In this document: piece by piece, positions 36,128 through 48,202 of the stretch
Numbering within the stretch: position 1 is the stretch's first letter
Layout: each line of letters begins with the position of its first letter
Source: Brachynemurus nebulosus
Taxonomy: Eukaryota; Arthropoda; Insecta; Neuroptera; Myrmeleontidae
NCBI GenBank assembly: GCA_035578155.1
Contig: JAPWDM010000005.1
Coordinates: forward strand, 19,776,877-19,840,876
Reading direction: 5' to 3'
Length of the DNA: 64,000 bases
Notes under the pieces: generated by a model
The model's database searches: none
What the model saw: the letters and a program-made list of their open reading frames with translations, nothing else
What the model was told of the DNA's origin: nothing
Program-made: the position numbers and the translations under genes

Positions 36128-36165
36128 TATGCAAATACGTTTGCCATAAAGTTTGCGAGAGTAAG
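36128..36165 (+). CDS. Tns: Tensin microexon: end of C1 domain
   Basis: This 38-nt microexon lies between the acceptor gtttcag and the donor gtaagt, 628 nt after the previous exon. The previous exon ends in phase 1 (G), so the junction codon is GTA (Val). The exon continues C-K-Y-V-C-H-K-V-C-E-S-K and ends in phase 0. It supplies the second C-x2-C cysteine, the zinc-ligand His and the following H-x2-C cysteine. The last C1 cysteine, expected seven residues after that one, must come from the next exon, which I could not identify in the remaining 27.8 kb. That implies a very long intron or an unrecognised small exon. Exact splice sites, matching phase and completion of the domain make the call strong despite the length. 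Confidence 0.85.
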
Positions 36166-36827
36166 GTAAGTTTCGAAAAAAAAACTTTCATAATAAATTT
36201 TGTACTTTATAAAAGTGACAGTAGAAAAAGTATGTAGATATCACTCAAGGAAATATTTACGTATATACTACATTGTAAAATTCCAAAAAAATCTTAATTA
36301 TTATTGTCGCAAACTAAATTTGGTTAATTGTGATTTGAAACTTCTTTCCTATGTTAACTTTTTTTGATATTTTCTTTGTCTAAATTTGATCCCACACGAG
36401 GAAGCTCTTTTTGAAATTTAAAAAAATAATGTATAGGTACCTATATTATATGAAAAGAATTTTCATAAGGAAAAATAGATTTCCAACTAACACTAAGCAC
36501 GGCTGACATAAATTTCTGTACATTATAAGTTTTGAAAATTAAAAAGAGTGAGAAATTGTTGTTCTTATTTGTTAAATGTTCCTCAAGAGCTAAAATGTTT
36601 ATTGAAATAAACTTTTAATCATTTAATATTTAGCAAAAGTTATTTACTAATTTGATTAAATATTGATTTTCAGTGTATTTTAGGATTCTTGTATTAGCCG
36701 AGTAATATAAAGTATTTTTTTAAAAGTTATCATCTGTACATTGATGAGAATTGGTTAAAATTTTAATTTTTTGTGTATTAAATGCTAAAAAATAACATAC
36801 AAAAATCGTTCCTTAATCCTTAAAATG
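36166..36827. other. Start of long tensin intron
   Basis: AT-rich sequence with no element or exon recognised. Confidence 0.4.
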
Positions 36828-36835
36828 CTTTAACG

Positions 36836-37314
36836 CAGGGGTACTCAACCTTTCAGACTCTGAGCCCCCCTTCATACTTTGGTGTGAGATCACGCCTCCC
36901 TTTACGGATTAAGTTAATTTAGACTTATATATGATAAATTTACTTACATTATGTTTGAGTAAAATGACTTTGAACTTCTAGGCTAGACATACTCTGGTAA
37001 GGAATATAAAATTATATTTCTTCAAATACAAATTTTTATTACACAAATCGTCAAAAAAATCACAAGTCAGCTAGTTTCTCACGCCTGGCCGGACGCTCAA
37101 ATTTTATTGAGTTAATAGCTATAAAGAAATTTCAATGATTGTGTGTTTGTGTCCAGCATCAAATTCAAATTTTTGTTGTTACAAATATACATGCAAAAAC
37201 AACTGTTTCAGAAACTACAAACTTATTTAATTTTTTTAATTTCTTGACGCCTCCCCTGGAATTCTTCTACGCCCCCCCCCCAAGGGGGGCGCACCCCCCG
37301 GGTTGAAACCGCTG
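36836..37314. mobile_element. 479-bp hAT MITE
   Basis: The left end CAGGGGTACTCAACC and the inverted right end CAGCGGTTTCAACCC are flanked by ctttaacg (36828-36835) and ctctaacg (37315-37322), an 8-bp target duplication with one mismatch. C- and G-homopolymers lie beside the right terminus (37271-37299). The ends resemble the common insect and vertebrate hAT type starting CAGNGGTTNTCAACC. No coding remnant is present. Confidence 0.75.
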
Positions 37315-37337
37315 CTCTAACGTTTTGTGTACTTTTA

Positions 37338-37669
37338 GTGCTCCGTAGTCATAACCACGAAACACTAATGGTTCCGTTATGTCTGTCATCGTTTTGCGGG
37401 GTATGACACGCACTTAACTAGTTATTAATAGACAGTATCGTATCTTAAGCAGTACTTTATGAAAACAATTTAAAATTTTCAAGATTGAAAAATAAAAAGA
37501 GACAAATCAGGCTAACTTCATGGTCAATGATTATAGTTTTTCAGTTTTCAGAAAAAATATAGAAAATTTAGTTATATTTATTACGGTTTATTACTTTCAT
37601 AGTTTTCATTAAAATGACTACGGAACCCTAATTATACGTGATCCCGGACTCGCTTGAAGAATTTTTATT
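37338..37669. repeat. Interspersed repeat with inverted ggttccgtagtcat ends
   Basis: gtgctccgtagtcat (37339) is inverted as atgactacggaaccct (37615-37630), followed by gatcccggactcgct. Sequences with gttccgta and gtccgactcgc phrases are widespread in insect genomes. The class was not resolved. Confidence 0.5.
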
Positions 37670-39219
37670 AGTTATATAATAGGTAAAAATACACAGAATA
37701 TTATGTAACCCACTGTGTAACAAATCTTAAGTGGTGTAATCGATCAAAATATTATGACACTAGTGCGATAATAGAATTTCATTATATCATTCTTGATTTT
37801 ACGCCTTCGTTTTCTCGGCCCGACACTCAATCGCATATATATGTCATCCATCAAATCAAAATTTATTTTTAATGTATTAAACATGTTCGTACATAGATTA
37901 ATATGTATTAAATTTATTGATAGTGTTCGCTATTGAAGCCAATTGAAGTAAAAAGGTATACTTTTACAAGACTTAATATTAACAGTACCTCCAGGGTTCA
38001 TATTTTATTAGGTTAATATTGAATAGAATATTATTATCCTAGCGAAAATTTAAATATAAATTGGACTATAATAAATTGCGAGTAGAATACCGAGAAAATT
38101 GAAGAGAAATAATATATTGCTTGAAGTGAAATCGAAAATTAGTTTTATTTATCATTTGTTTTAAAACTGTAGTTTCGTACAATGATATTGTGGATGTGAT
38201 ATTTTAAAACATCTACGGATATTAAAGAAAAATTGAAGTTTAGCAGCTTTTCTTACTTTTTCTTAACATGTAAAAACAAAAGAAGTAAACTCAGAGAGAC
38301 AGAATTGTAAAAGATTTAAATAACATATGATTATATCTCTATTTTAAAAATAAAAGTTTTTTTGCTTTATCATTCTCGACTTGTTACGCAATGTCTCTTA
38401 AATTAACAGTTGTTGGCAGGAATCTTCGAATTTCTGCTGAAACGATTTTTTATCAGTAACAGTTTGTTTTTTACTTAAATTCGTGTTTCAATTTAGAAAA
38501 ATTCGCATCTGTAGTACATCCGCACTAAAATAATGCGAATACAGACGTAGATGTTCCACATTTGCGGATGCAGATACGGACATTTGCAACAACCCTAACT
38601 TTGTGTTATCGGTATATCTATTTTTATACCATAATCACATTAAAAGTACAACAACTGACATATAAAGGAAGATATATCAAGATTAAATCGGCTGATATTT
38701 CAATTTTTCTAATTTTTATTTGGCTCTGCTCCTGCTCCTTGTAAGCAATACTGAAAAGAGGTCAAAATATATGTTAAAAAATCCGAAATGCGCCCAAAAA
38801 ATCAGCGATGGATTCTATTTTAATATAATGGGAGTGTTGAGAAGAAATGCACTCTTAACACTTTCAGTCCCATGGCTTCGGCATCCGAAACCAAACAAAA
38901 CATCCTCAGAGGCCGATTTATAAAAAAGATTTTATATTATTCTAATAAAAATAATTTATTATGTACTACGTACCGGACATTTTTAATTTTTTGTACATAT
39001 CGTACATATAAATATACATAATATGTTTTATCATCAATATATCTAGGCTTCAGCTTTTATTTACAATAATATTTTTATCCACATATGTATGTATGTGTGT
39101 GTTGTATGCTTGTATGTATATGTGTGTTACTCATCTTTTGACCTACATAAAATATACATGTTGAATCATTTAGTGTTTTGTGGAATCATTTTATGTACTT
39201 GTGTACATAAAATTTGCTT
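37670..39219. other. Intronic sequence with short repeat-like patches
   Basis: 38500-38597 (gcatctgtagtacatccgca, later tgcggatgcagatacgg) and 38830-38920 (cactttcagtcccatggctt) are GC-richer patches resembling decayed repeats. No exon could be supported. Confidence 0.35.
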
Positions 39220-39362
39220 AAAAATATTGTCGGCTTCCGGGGAAGTTTACTGTGAAAGTGCTCGGGCCTCATAGCGTTAATATTGTATACGATCTGCCCG
39301 GATGGTTATAAATCTATAAAATAATTATATTGCATACTTGATACAAGAAAGAAACGTGACAA
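39220..39362 (+). repeat. Dispersed repeat, fullest copy
   Basis: It joins the segments seen separately at 8086-8154 (attgtcggcttccggggaag) and 4740-4806 (cccggatggttataaatc), showing that both are pieces of one family. Boundaries and class are unknown. Confidence 0.55.
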
Positions 39363-39509
39363 ATTGGTCGAAACATGTATTAATTTTTTCTGTCCAAAAC
39401 CAATATCTATTTGATTTTGATTACTCCAAAAATTATGATTTAGGCCAAGCAATATAATAAAATTTTATAACCCCCCGGACGGATCGTATAACCTATCGGT
39501 AGGACCAAA

Positions 39510-39695
39510 GTTTTATTCTTAACCGTGGGGTTTGGAACTTTCAACGTTTCCATTAAATTTCGTAAGAATAGGATGTTTCGTTTTAGAGTTATCGTACGAA
39601 CACAACTCAAAACGAATTTCTATCATAATTTCGGACTGAAGTCTTATACCATTACACTGGCTGTAATAGCTATATTTTCTATTCAGAAAATCGTC
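39510..39695 (+). repeat. Interspersed repeat, related to 17985-18262
   Basis: It shares ggaactttcaacgtttcc, attaaatttcgtaagaatag, ttcgttttagagttatcgt and a ctgtaatagct end with the copy at 17.9 kb, but has no (TA)n tract. Confidence 0.6.
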
Positions 39696-39725
39696 AAAAG
39701 ACACACCTGTCTAAAACTGAACTGA

Positions 39726-40606
39726 AGCAGTGCTGAACTATAATATGGTCAAATACTCAAATTAAATACTCAGGGGTCATAATTTTTACATCGTGATAAG
39801 TTTAATATTTATTTTAACAGTAGTTACCTTTTTATGAGTTTTGATGTACTTAAACATATAGATATTACGTATATTGTGTAATACATTCCTGGTAGATACG
39901 CGGAAGCTCAAGCTCTTCCTAGATATTTATAAATATGTAATATTTTTATTAAAACTTCTAATACATGTGTACACGAAATGAAAATTTGCTTATCGCTAAA
40001 ATATAATGAATACATTCTTATTATATTCTGTGAAAATTACTTTGTCGATTTTACTCTGATGTTACTGCTAGGAAAAAGTTTAATAAAATTTTTAATAATC
40101 AACCACCTTAGAGAAAACTTTAGAACCTCTACTTCGTGTTCCGATAGAAATTTTTTTAATTAACTTGTTTGTACAACATGAGCGTTACCATACTTAACAA
40201 CTTCTGTGTGTTGGTAGTTTAATCGAATTTATGTTGGTTATTTTCGTATTTGTAATGTTTTTAGTGTTTGTTAAGTTGGTATGCATGTTATAACACACAG
40301 TTGCAATGATTTTAAATAGCCAGGGAATTGTATTTCTTGGCAAAATTAGTTTGGAAATTGTTAGTTGGGAACTAATGTAATTAGAATTATTGATATTTAC
40401 GAGAAGTTGCAGTAGTAATAGCACAAAATGTTTGTTGAAAATTTTAATGTTTGTATTTGGTAAAGCAAGGTCGTATTTACATGTTTAGCGAATTGGGCCA
40501 CAATTTTCACCACAATAATGTGGCTTCAAAATGGGAAAATTCTAAATTTAAATGTAAATCGATAGCTTTCTGACGCAACCTCGTCTTACTTATAACTTTT
40601 CAAGTA
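39726..40606. other. AT-rich intronic stretch
   Basis: Short open frames occur on both strands with no domain or splice support. Nothing else was seen. Confidence 0.3.
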
Positions 40607-41258
40607 CAGCTGAACTCTTTTTTATGCGGTCCTTTTTTATGCAATTTTTTTTTGTGCGATTTTTTTATGCGATTTTTTTTATGCCGTTTGGAAAAAATGG
40701 CCACTAAAATGCAAAATGTGAATCAAAATCACGAGACAGTAAGAATCTTAAGCAATTACTATAATAACTTTCTTTGATAAAAATACTTTTTAACGGCTTT
40801 TAAGCATTTTTATTATAATATTTATTTATTGACGCTCGATTGCATGATCATTTGCGTCTAACAATAAATACAATATATTATAATAACTTATGTAATTTAC
40901 AGTTATTTATATTATTCCTTTAAAATTCTAATTAGGTAGCTTTTAAGCATTTAATCAATACATTGCATAAGAACGTAAGTTATTGCATCATTTAATTTTG
41001 TTACAGATATATTTTTCAAAATTTTCATATTATAAAATTGAAATAAAATGTTTCTAAGTGTAAACTAATGCTTTATCTTGTTTATAGAAGCAACTTCTAA
41101 GGAAATTTCCAAGTTTTGAGCGTTTTGTGTGATGTATTTTCGATGAATCTGGATTGAATTATACTTTTTATAGCTATTTATGATATTTTTGAATATATTT
41201 TTTTTGTGCGATTTTTTTTATGCGCCCCCTATCCACTGCACAAAAAAGAGTTCACCTG
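40607..41258. mobile_element. 652-bp Tigger/pogo-like MITE, TA-flanked
   Basis: The left end CAGCTGAACTCTTTTTTATG and the inverted right end CAGGTGAACTCTTTTTTGTG are flanked by TA (40605-40606, 41259-41260). Next to each end is a series of ttttttatgcg / ttttttgtgcg motifs. CAGNTGAACTC termini and the TA target fit the pogo/Tigger branch of Tc1/mariner. No transposase remnant was recognised. Confidence 0.75.
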
Positions 41259-41260
41259 TA

Positions 41261-42012
41261 TATGAACAAATTTCGAACAGATTTAAATAATAAACGAAAA
41301 ATTGATAAGAGTCAAGTTTCCGAAAATATACTTTGCATCACTCGGTAGATTGTTTTTTTTTTAAATATATCCCAATCCATTTCTAGCAACAATAAATTTT
41401 ATTTATAACAGATGTTAATAATTAAAATTAATTAAAGTTTCTCAACTTTCAAACAAATTTGAGCCAAATTATTAATATATTCTCAAAAAATATTCATCAT
41501 CACTTCCATCTTCTTAGTTTCTTTCATTAATTTTTTAACAAAAAACATCTTGCATCATATTCAAAACCATATTTTCTTACTTATTCCCATATTAAACTCA
41601 AATCCAACAATTTCCTGTTTATTTTTCCGCTATGATTAATGAATTTGTATAATATAATTTATTTAAAATGTGATTAGATTTATTAAGGCGAGATATAATC
41701 AATTCATCTGCACTAATATATGGATATATTGTATTTGTAATCGAATATAGGTCAAATATACAGACAGTAGTTAAAAGTGTACAAGACGTGCTTTTATATG
41801 GATACGAGTTTGAAAGGGGACTTTGTTATATATTTACATAGTTCAAAATTTTAATTCGAATATTGTTCTTTACGTCCGTCCATCAGTTTGTCTGTCTGTC
41901 TGTCTGTAAAATATGGATACGGATACAATGGTTAATTTTAATTTTAATAAATAATTATTTTACTTTTCATACACAGTGTTCAAAGCCATATAAAGCTCTA
42001 ATAATGTACCAA
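41261..42012. other. AT-rich intronic stretch
   Basis: It contains a gtctgtctgtctgt run at 41889-41908. Nothing else was recognised. Confidence 0.3.
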
Positions 42013-42528
42013 TGGGGTATTTGACAGCAGTTGAAAAAATATCTATTTTGATTTTTAAATAATTGCTCGAGTCATAATGATACTGAATATTGCTTTTTTA
42101 CAAGTTATTTCATTCAAAAATATAAAAATTTTAATTAAATAAAATTACAAAATTTACGCTAAAAATGACGTAATCAAAAACATCAAGCAAAAGCAGCTTA
42201 CGTCACAAGCTCGTTCGAATATGTAGGTATTATATTTGTAGTTAAGAAAAAAACTGTTTACTTTTTTGGTAACTATGAAAAAAATTTTAATTATTAATTT
42301 TCATTACTAGACCTACTACTACTACTCAATGTTTTAGAGCCAATGACGTCATACGATTTGACGTCACAGAAAGCATCGTTTTGGCGATCTTTTTAAAAAC
42401 TGAAATTTGGTCCGTGATTTTTATTAAAAATATAGTACAATATAATTAATTTAAAAATGTGTATTATGAGTTTAGTAAGAAGTAATAAACACACTAAGAT
42501 GGTTTTTAAAAAATTGTCAAATACCCCA
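42013..42528. mobile_element. 516-bp MITE with TGGGGTATTTGACA ends
   Basis: TGGGGTATTTGACA (42013-42026) is exactly inverted at 42515-42528. Inside are two tgacgtcanacgattt-like and several tgacgta/gacgtca motifs. I could not define a target duplication, so the superfamily is unknown. Confidence 0.6.
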
Positions 42529-43259
42529 TTAGACCATTTGTAATTATTATTTGAAAGAGATGGTTGCTTCTTATAACCTTGAACAAATTGTAAACAGCAA
42601 ATTGTTGCCTGGCTTCTTTAACAATAAGTTATGGATATGATGTTATGGTTACTGTGTTTGTTTTACAATATTTTGTTACAGTTTATAATTATTGTAAATG
42701 AGTGGTATGTGTTTTAATAAATGAAAAATTTTATAATAGAGTCAAGTTTATTAAATGCATTCCATCAAACACTTTTTTGGGTGAGGGAGGGGGGTTATTT
42801 TTGATTAATATTCGGCAGAATTTAAACAATTTTAGAAGTGGATTTAGGCAGAAAATATTTTTTCGAAATTAAACATTACAAATGAAAGGTTTTAAACAGA
42901 GTAAGATGGTCTTCTTTTAGTATACAATACTTTAATAACACATTTTGATATTTTAATTGGAGCCGCAAGTGAAAGAAAGCAAGGTAATTTTTTCAAAAAG
43001 TTTTATCTTATAAAAGGCCGTGTAGTCAGATAAGAAGGAAGAAATTTCCTTTTTTTATTTACTTCTTACATTGCTGTGAGTGAATGTAATGATTTAACCG
43101 CGTAACAACCCTTAATTATTATAAACCGCTTAAGTACAAAAAATACTTTTCAGAATTTTTAAAATAATTTAGGTAGGTATATCTTTTGAACGGTTTAATC
43201 GATTTTGCTGTAAAAATATATGTTGTAATATTTTGGAAGACTTAGAATAATCCGAAAAA
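42529..43259. other. AT-rich intronic stretch
   Basis: Nothing was recognised here. Confidence 0.3.
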
Positions 43260-43262
43260 TAA

Positions 43263-44294
43263 GGGGCCTTTTAGACGGTCAGTTTCAGTTTCAGTCGAAC
43301 TGTCAGTTTTTCCTACGTGTAAAAATCAAAATCGGAAAGGAGAACTGAAACGGAGACTAAGAACTGACAGAATGGATAGACCTATTTGTTTCGTTTCAGT
43401 TCTTAGAAATCGTATGTGTAAACAAGCGCATCATGCCTCACTCCGTTTACTCACGTCAGTTTTCTTGAAAATCTGACAAAGTACACATTTTATATAGGCA
43501 ACTGTCGCTATGTCCAACAAGGATCACGATTTTGTTGTCTAATTTATTAAAATTTATAAAACCTTACCGTGTTCATGGAATAAGACAGATGTACGTTACT
43601 ACAATTAGGGAAGCTGCCTACATTATTCTATTAAAGAAACATAAAGAATACGGTAGTAAATCGGTATGGTAAAATCTAAAAGAAATAGCCTACGCTCAAC
43701 TTACAACAAAGAACTTAAGAAAGTTAAGGACAATGAAATAAGTGGAGCAGGAACTGGGGAAGTATACGAACCATCACTATGGTATTTTGATCTCCTTTCG
43801 TTCGTCAGCGACCAACAGCCGACTGTAACAAGTGTTAATACCATTAACGGCGACGATGAAAATCAGGAAGGAATGGGAGATACGTATCTTTATTCATTCG
43901 TAAATAATTCAACCAATCACATGGTTCTAAGCGAAGTTCCTTCTTTAAATTTATATGCGATAATGAATTTCTTTTAAGAAGCCAAATTTTACTCCACTAG
44001 CTTCTTTTCTTCCGCTCTTTCTTCAGCACCAAAGCTAACGCTATTGCAGTGAAATAGTCTTCATCCATTAGTTATTATGTTAGCACTTTTAAACTAGTAT
44101 AAGAATATAAGTTGAAGACTTTTAAAGCGAAACACTTTGTTTAGTGTAACTCAGATTATACAAAGAACTGAAACGACTGAGAACAGTGAGAACTGAACGG
44201 ACCGTGTAAAAATAAACCTTCTTCCGAACTGAAATGAAACGAGAACGGAAACTGAAACTGAACTGAGAACTGATATAACCGTCTAAAAAGCCCT
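43263..44294 (+). mobile_element. 1.03-kb PIF/Harbinger element with decayed MADF gene
   Basis: The 16-bp termini GGGGCCTTTTAGACGG and (inverted) AGGGCTTTTTAGACGG are flanked by TAA (43260-43262, 44295-44297). The subterminal regions hold repeated cagtttcagtt-type motifs, inverted at the other end as aactgaaactgaac. The interior carries a broken MADF-domain gene, the second protein known from insect PIF-like transposons. The DDE transposase gene itself is absent, so the element is non-autonomous. Confidence 0.75.
43510..43977 (+). pseudogene. MADF (Myb/SANT-like) DNA-binding protein remnant
   Basis: An ATG at 43510 opens a frame with a TAA at codon 11, after which FIKIYKTLPCSW follows in frame, typical of the start of a MADF domain. 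A shift leads to EAAYIILLKKHKEYG (about 43610-43654). A second shift leads to NSLRSTYNKELKKVKD, then SGAGTGEVYEPSLWYFDLL in the frame starting at 43666. The order of blocks matches MADF (I..Y..LPCLW, then LR..Y..E..K, then SGAG..Y.P.LWYF..L.F). Insect PIF-like transposons carry such a gene, and several have been domesticated. Here at least one stop and two frameshifts make it non-functional. About 40 residues after the domain are unassigned. Confidence 0.75.
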
Positions 44295-44297
44295 TAA

Positions 44298-46287
44298 GAA
44301 AAAAATATTTTTATGTATATTTTCAAAAACCTTAGTAGCCTTACACAATAACGAAAATTATCAGAACCAAAAAATTTTTGAAATCTTGTTCCACGTAATT
44401 GTTTCAAATTAATAATTCTTTTTAATTTAACTTTTATAATTTTATTTCTCTTAATCCGTTTGGGTGGCCGTGTCAGTTTGTTTTGAGCTTTAATAAATTT
44501 CAGTCATTCAAAACTTCCTTATGTTTTCCTGCACGCTTAATATAACATTTTTGCAATCAATTGACTCTAACAACAAACAATTTATTGTCTTAGTTGATTA
44601 CCCGGGAAGAATTTTGATCGTACGTTAAGATTCTTCACCAATGTACCTACGTTTGTGAATGTAAAAGTTGTTGATCGATGTCCTGCAATTATAATATTAC
44701 ATGTTGTGGTACATGTCACAAGTATACATGTTATAAATGACAATGATTTGTTCAGAAATATTTACATATTAATCTTTTATATGTCATCAATATTTATCAG
44801 CAAAAGGTTACACTGTGTTAGAAAGATTGAGGTAATATTTTATGCATTTATTTTACAGTCAGAACAAATCACAATCACATTGCATACACTCGCGATATCG
44901 TGTAATTTGCTCAAAATACAGCACGTATCAAATAGACACTGATTATATATAATAAAATTGTTCAAAATGTATTACCCGACACTCCCACCAACTTTCATTT
45001 TCTCAAAATTGCTTGATATAGGAAATTTAATGCTTTTTTGAACTGGATTTGTGAGTGTTAGAAAATTTTAAAACGTTTAACAATATTAAGCAATTCAGGC
45101 GTGTCAGTTTTTTAATTCTCGGTGACCGAGCACCAAAATTTGTAGTGGAAATGTAGCTGCGGAGATGAAAATATTTTCCACGTACCGCATTGTGTGATGT
45201 ACTGGTACCTTCTCCTTCCTTTGGAAAATCAGTTCAAAACTCTGACATAATTAAGATTTTAATGTTTATTACTGGCTTTGATTTCAAAATTCTACTGATA
45301 CATTCTCCGATGACATTACTTTTGTTTAGAGCAATAAGTGAAATATCAAGTTTTTAAGCGGGTAAGGCCTTAATCAGATTACATTATTTCTTAGAGATAG
45401 TCATTACCTAGCCGAAAAAATCGCATAAACAATAGTCGAGAAATCGAACAAACTTTTAGTGGATTTAATGAACAAGGTAAAATAATTAACATGTATCTAA
45501 TTCTCGGTATCCTACAACGTGAAATAATTAACAATGATGAATAAAATATAAGGAATTTTAAGGACAGGAAGGCAGTATTCTACATTATCAAATTAATTAC
45601 TGTAGATTACAAAATCTTGAAATAGAGGACGATGTTTATTTGAAAACTTCCGAAAATAAAGGAACAGTAATAATTCTAGGAAGTGTAGAAGTAAAAAATG
45701 TAATATCTTTTTCTAAAGCGGCACTTACACACTCCGCAATCAACCTGTGCAATTTATTTATCTCCAGACAGTTTAATAATTTGTACAATATACGTACTGA
45801 ATGTAAGAATTGTATATTTAATTGTCATACATAAGGAACCGGATTTCGACAAATCACGTCATAACCGGACGGTTGGTAAGCCTGTCAGCACTAAATGATG
45901 TAGATACTAATAGATAACGTAACAAAAATTATTATCGAACATTATGTATTTATGTAATATGTTTATATAAGCGTGTGGTATGGAATGTGGTTATTTTATG
46001 TAAATATTTTCTGTAGCAAATTCAGTTTTATCATAAAGCAATCGAACGCGCACCTAGGTGCATTGATCATCAACCAACAATTGACGTTGTTTTTTTCCCT
46101 ATAATAAATATTTACTCTTCAATGAGCAGTTCCTACGAGTCTACAACATAATAGAGAACTCGTTGTTGTATGCTCTAACACGAATAAATTTATCTTTAAA
46201 TTACGCAGTTCAGATCAATGCGTCCAAATGAACCGTAATTGCAACCAAAAATTTAAAAAAATTATTGATATTTCCTGGAAAGTAAGA
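44298..46287. other. Intronic stretch, no exon recognised
   Basis: An acceptor-like tattttacag at about 44857 precedes a short open stretch to 44942, but the peptide resembles no tensin region and there is no good donor. Nothing else was seen. Confidence 0.3.
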
Positions 46288-47207
46288 GAGAAGTGGCATA
46301 AAAGGGACGTTTTTGTTTTAAGCGTTCTAGTAAATAAACGAGATAACAAATTATATGGTTACGAACGGAATTAGAAACTTCAATTATCTTACTCTTCAAA
46401 TAAAATCCAATAATAAACCTTCCTTTGTTATTAATTGTAATTTTTCTCAGTTTTTAAAAAAGTGCATTTTGTCCCTTTCATCAATAGACTGTATTGAAAG
46501 GGACATGATAATTATTGAAAGGGACATGATAATTTATGAAAGGGACAATACTAAATATCATTTATGTTGTTTAAATTTCCACCTTATGTACATAAGACAT
46601 ACGGTTCATACTATTGCGCAGGTAATCTTACTGAACTTACATACTAATAAATTTCTTACATATTAATAATAAAATCATTGTTTTTCATTTGATTATTTTT
46701 GTTCGAAATTTTTAAACAAGAAGAAAGTTTAAAAAAATTAATTATTGACACTAAGAAAACACTATAATAGAGAAACAATTGTGACATGTGGATATTCAAA
46801 TAAAACTAATTCGAAATCACTGCCTTAATGGTAGTCCCTTTCATAACTGTTTGCTCTGTCCCTTTCATAAATATCACACCCAAATTAAAAATTTAGCCTT
46901 TAGATCTGTTGTTTTCCTGTAGTTGAAAGAATAACTAACTGTATATAATTACAAACAATTCGAAAAACACTTACAGTATATATCAGAAAACGTACCGAAA
47001 AATTTTTTAAAAAATTACTTCAGAACATAAAAAAATTTACAAGCACAGCATTACCATGTTTTGAATGACAGTAGCTTGAAGTCAGGAACAAACATATCTG
47101 CATTGGTGCTGCCACACAACACAAATACGTTTGAATTGGCGGGATTTGTATTTGGCGCGTAATTTGAATTGTCCTTTTCAATACGTGTCCCTTTCATACC
47201 ACTTCTC
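46288..47207. mobile_element. 920-bp TIR element with repeated GTCCCTTTCAT motifs
   Basis: The left end GAGAAGTGGCATAAAAGGGAC and the inverted right end GAGAAGTGGTATGAAAGGGAC are clear. The motif gaaagggac or its inverse recurs inside (46468, 46495, 46518, 46541, 46834, 46856). Three of these form a tandem run (46495-46550) with atgataatt spacers. No target duplication could be fixed and no transposase was recognised. The 103-codon frame here only translates the motif array. Confidence 0.65.
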
Positions 47208-47897
47208 CCCGACCTATTAACTAACCATAACGGAACACTTTTTTTTAAACCTATAACGTTTCACTTTTGATTACGAAACAAATTTAAGGACTTCCAAAGC
47301 AGCTTCGTTTATTAATCTATAAGATTTTCAAGAAACAAGCAAGTGTTGAAAAAGCTTTTACGAAACCGTGCTTCAATAAATTCGAGCATTATAGAAAATA
47401 TTATGTAAGTATTTATTATTAAGACAATTTAACTTATGTATATTAAATCCCACAACAATACTGTAGTTTTACTTTTCACTTTTACGTGAAAAAACGTTAA
47501 GACAGATTTTTACAGTGAAAAAACAGAGTAGGAAACTTTTCATTGGTTATTTTATTATAAGTAAACACGTCAAAAATGAAAGACAATTTTTGATTGGTAA
47601 ATTTAACTGATTTCAAATCCATAATAACGAAATATCAAATAATAATCTGAATTATATTAATTTAGTTTTTTCATTAAATTCTCTTACCGTATTACATTTG
47701 AGTTTCAATAACCAGAACCAGAACCGTCATGTTTTTTAAACATTGACCACTGGAAAAAAATTTCGGTCCAGAGTCCTTGTTCAAACAGAGGAAGAGAAAA
47801 AAAAGTTTTCTTTTACTTGATAAATATTTCGGAAGTATTTTAACTTTCTTATCAGTAGAAAAATTGTTGAGTTTATTCCTTAGGTACAAGTAAACCG
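47208..47897. other. AT-rich intronic stretch
   Basis: Nothing was recognised here. Confidence 0.3.
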
Positions 47898-48202
47898 TAG
47901 AACACTAGAAGCTAACTAATATCAAAAAAGTGTAACTCGCTTGGATTCATTTGTTGGTTTGTTACAGCTTAAGGCATTTAGTCAGTCAGTGTCGGTCACC
48001 GAATGTACTACGATTGTTATGTATTGTAAGACCATTATTACTTGACCTGCACGTTGCTCTGTCCGATAATACGTGTTTTATAGTTTTGTGTGTGTGAATA
48101 CTCACACTGAAGCAAACATCAAACCCACACCACTACAAACAGTATATACCTACACAACATAGTGTAGGTATACACAGCGAAATGGAGGGGATTTTACGTC
48201 AC
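47898..48202 (+). repeat. Dispersed repeat, copy 2 (partner at 20240)
   Basis: About 305 bp related to 20240-20523 from gtagaacactagaagc to attttacgtcac. It contains an extra inverted tacctacaca/tgtgtaggta hairpin (about 48147-48173). The flanks do not match those of copy 1, so this repeat moves or spreads independently of the TIR element around copy 1. Confidence 0.6.

Noticed and set aside
43666..43977. MADF ORF as a functional gene
   Set aside because: The first part of the domain lies in other frames with a stop before it, and it sits between transposon ends. It was annotated as a pseudogene instead.
44857..44942. Acceptor-like site with open stretch, candidate next tensin exon
   Set aside because: The peptide has neither the expected cysteine nor tensin-like sequence, and there is no good donor.
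46355..46666. 103-codon plus-strand frame with ERDMII repeats
   Set aside because: The repeats come from the gaaagggacatgataatt array inside a TIR element.
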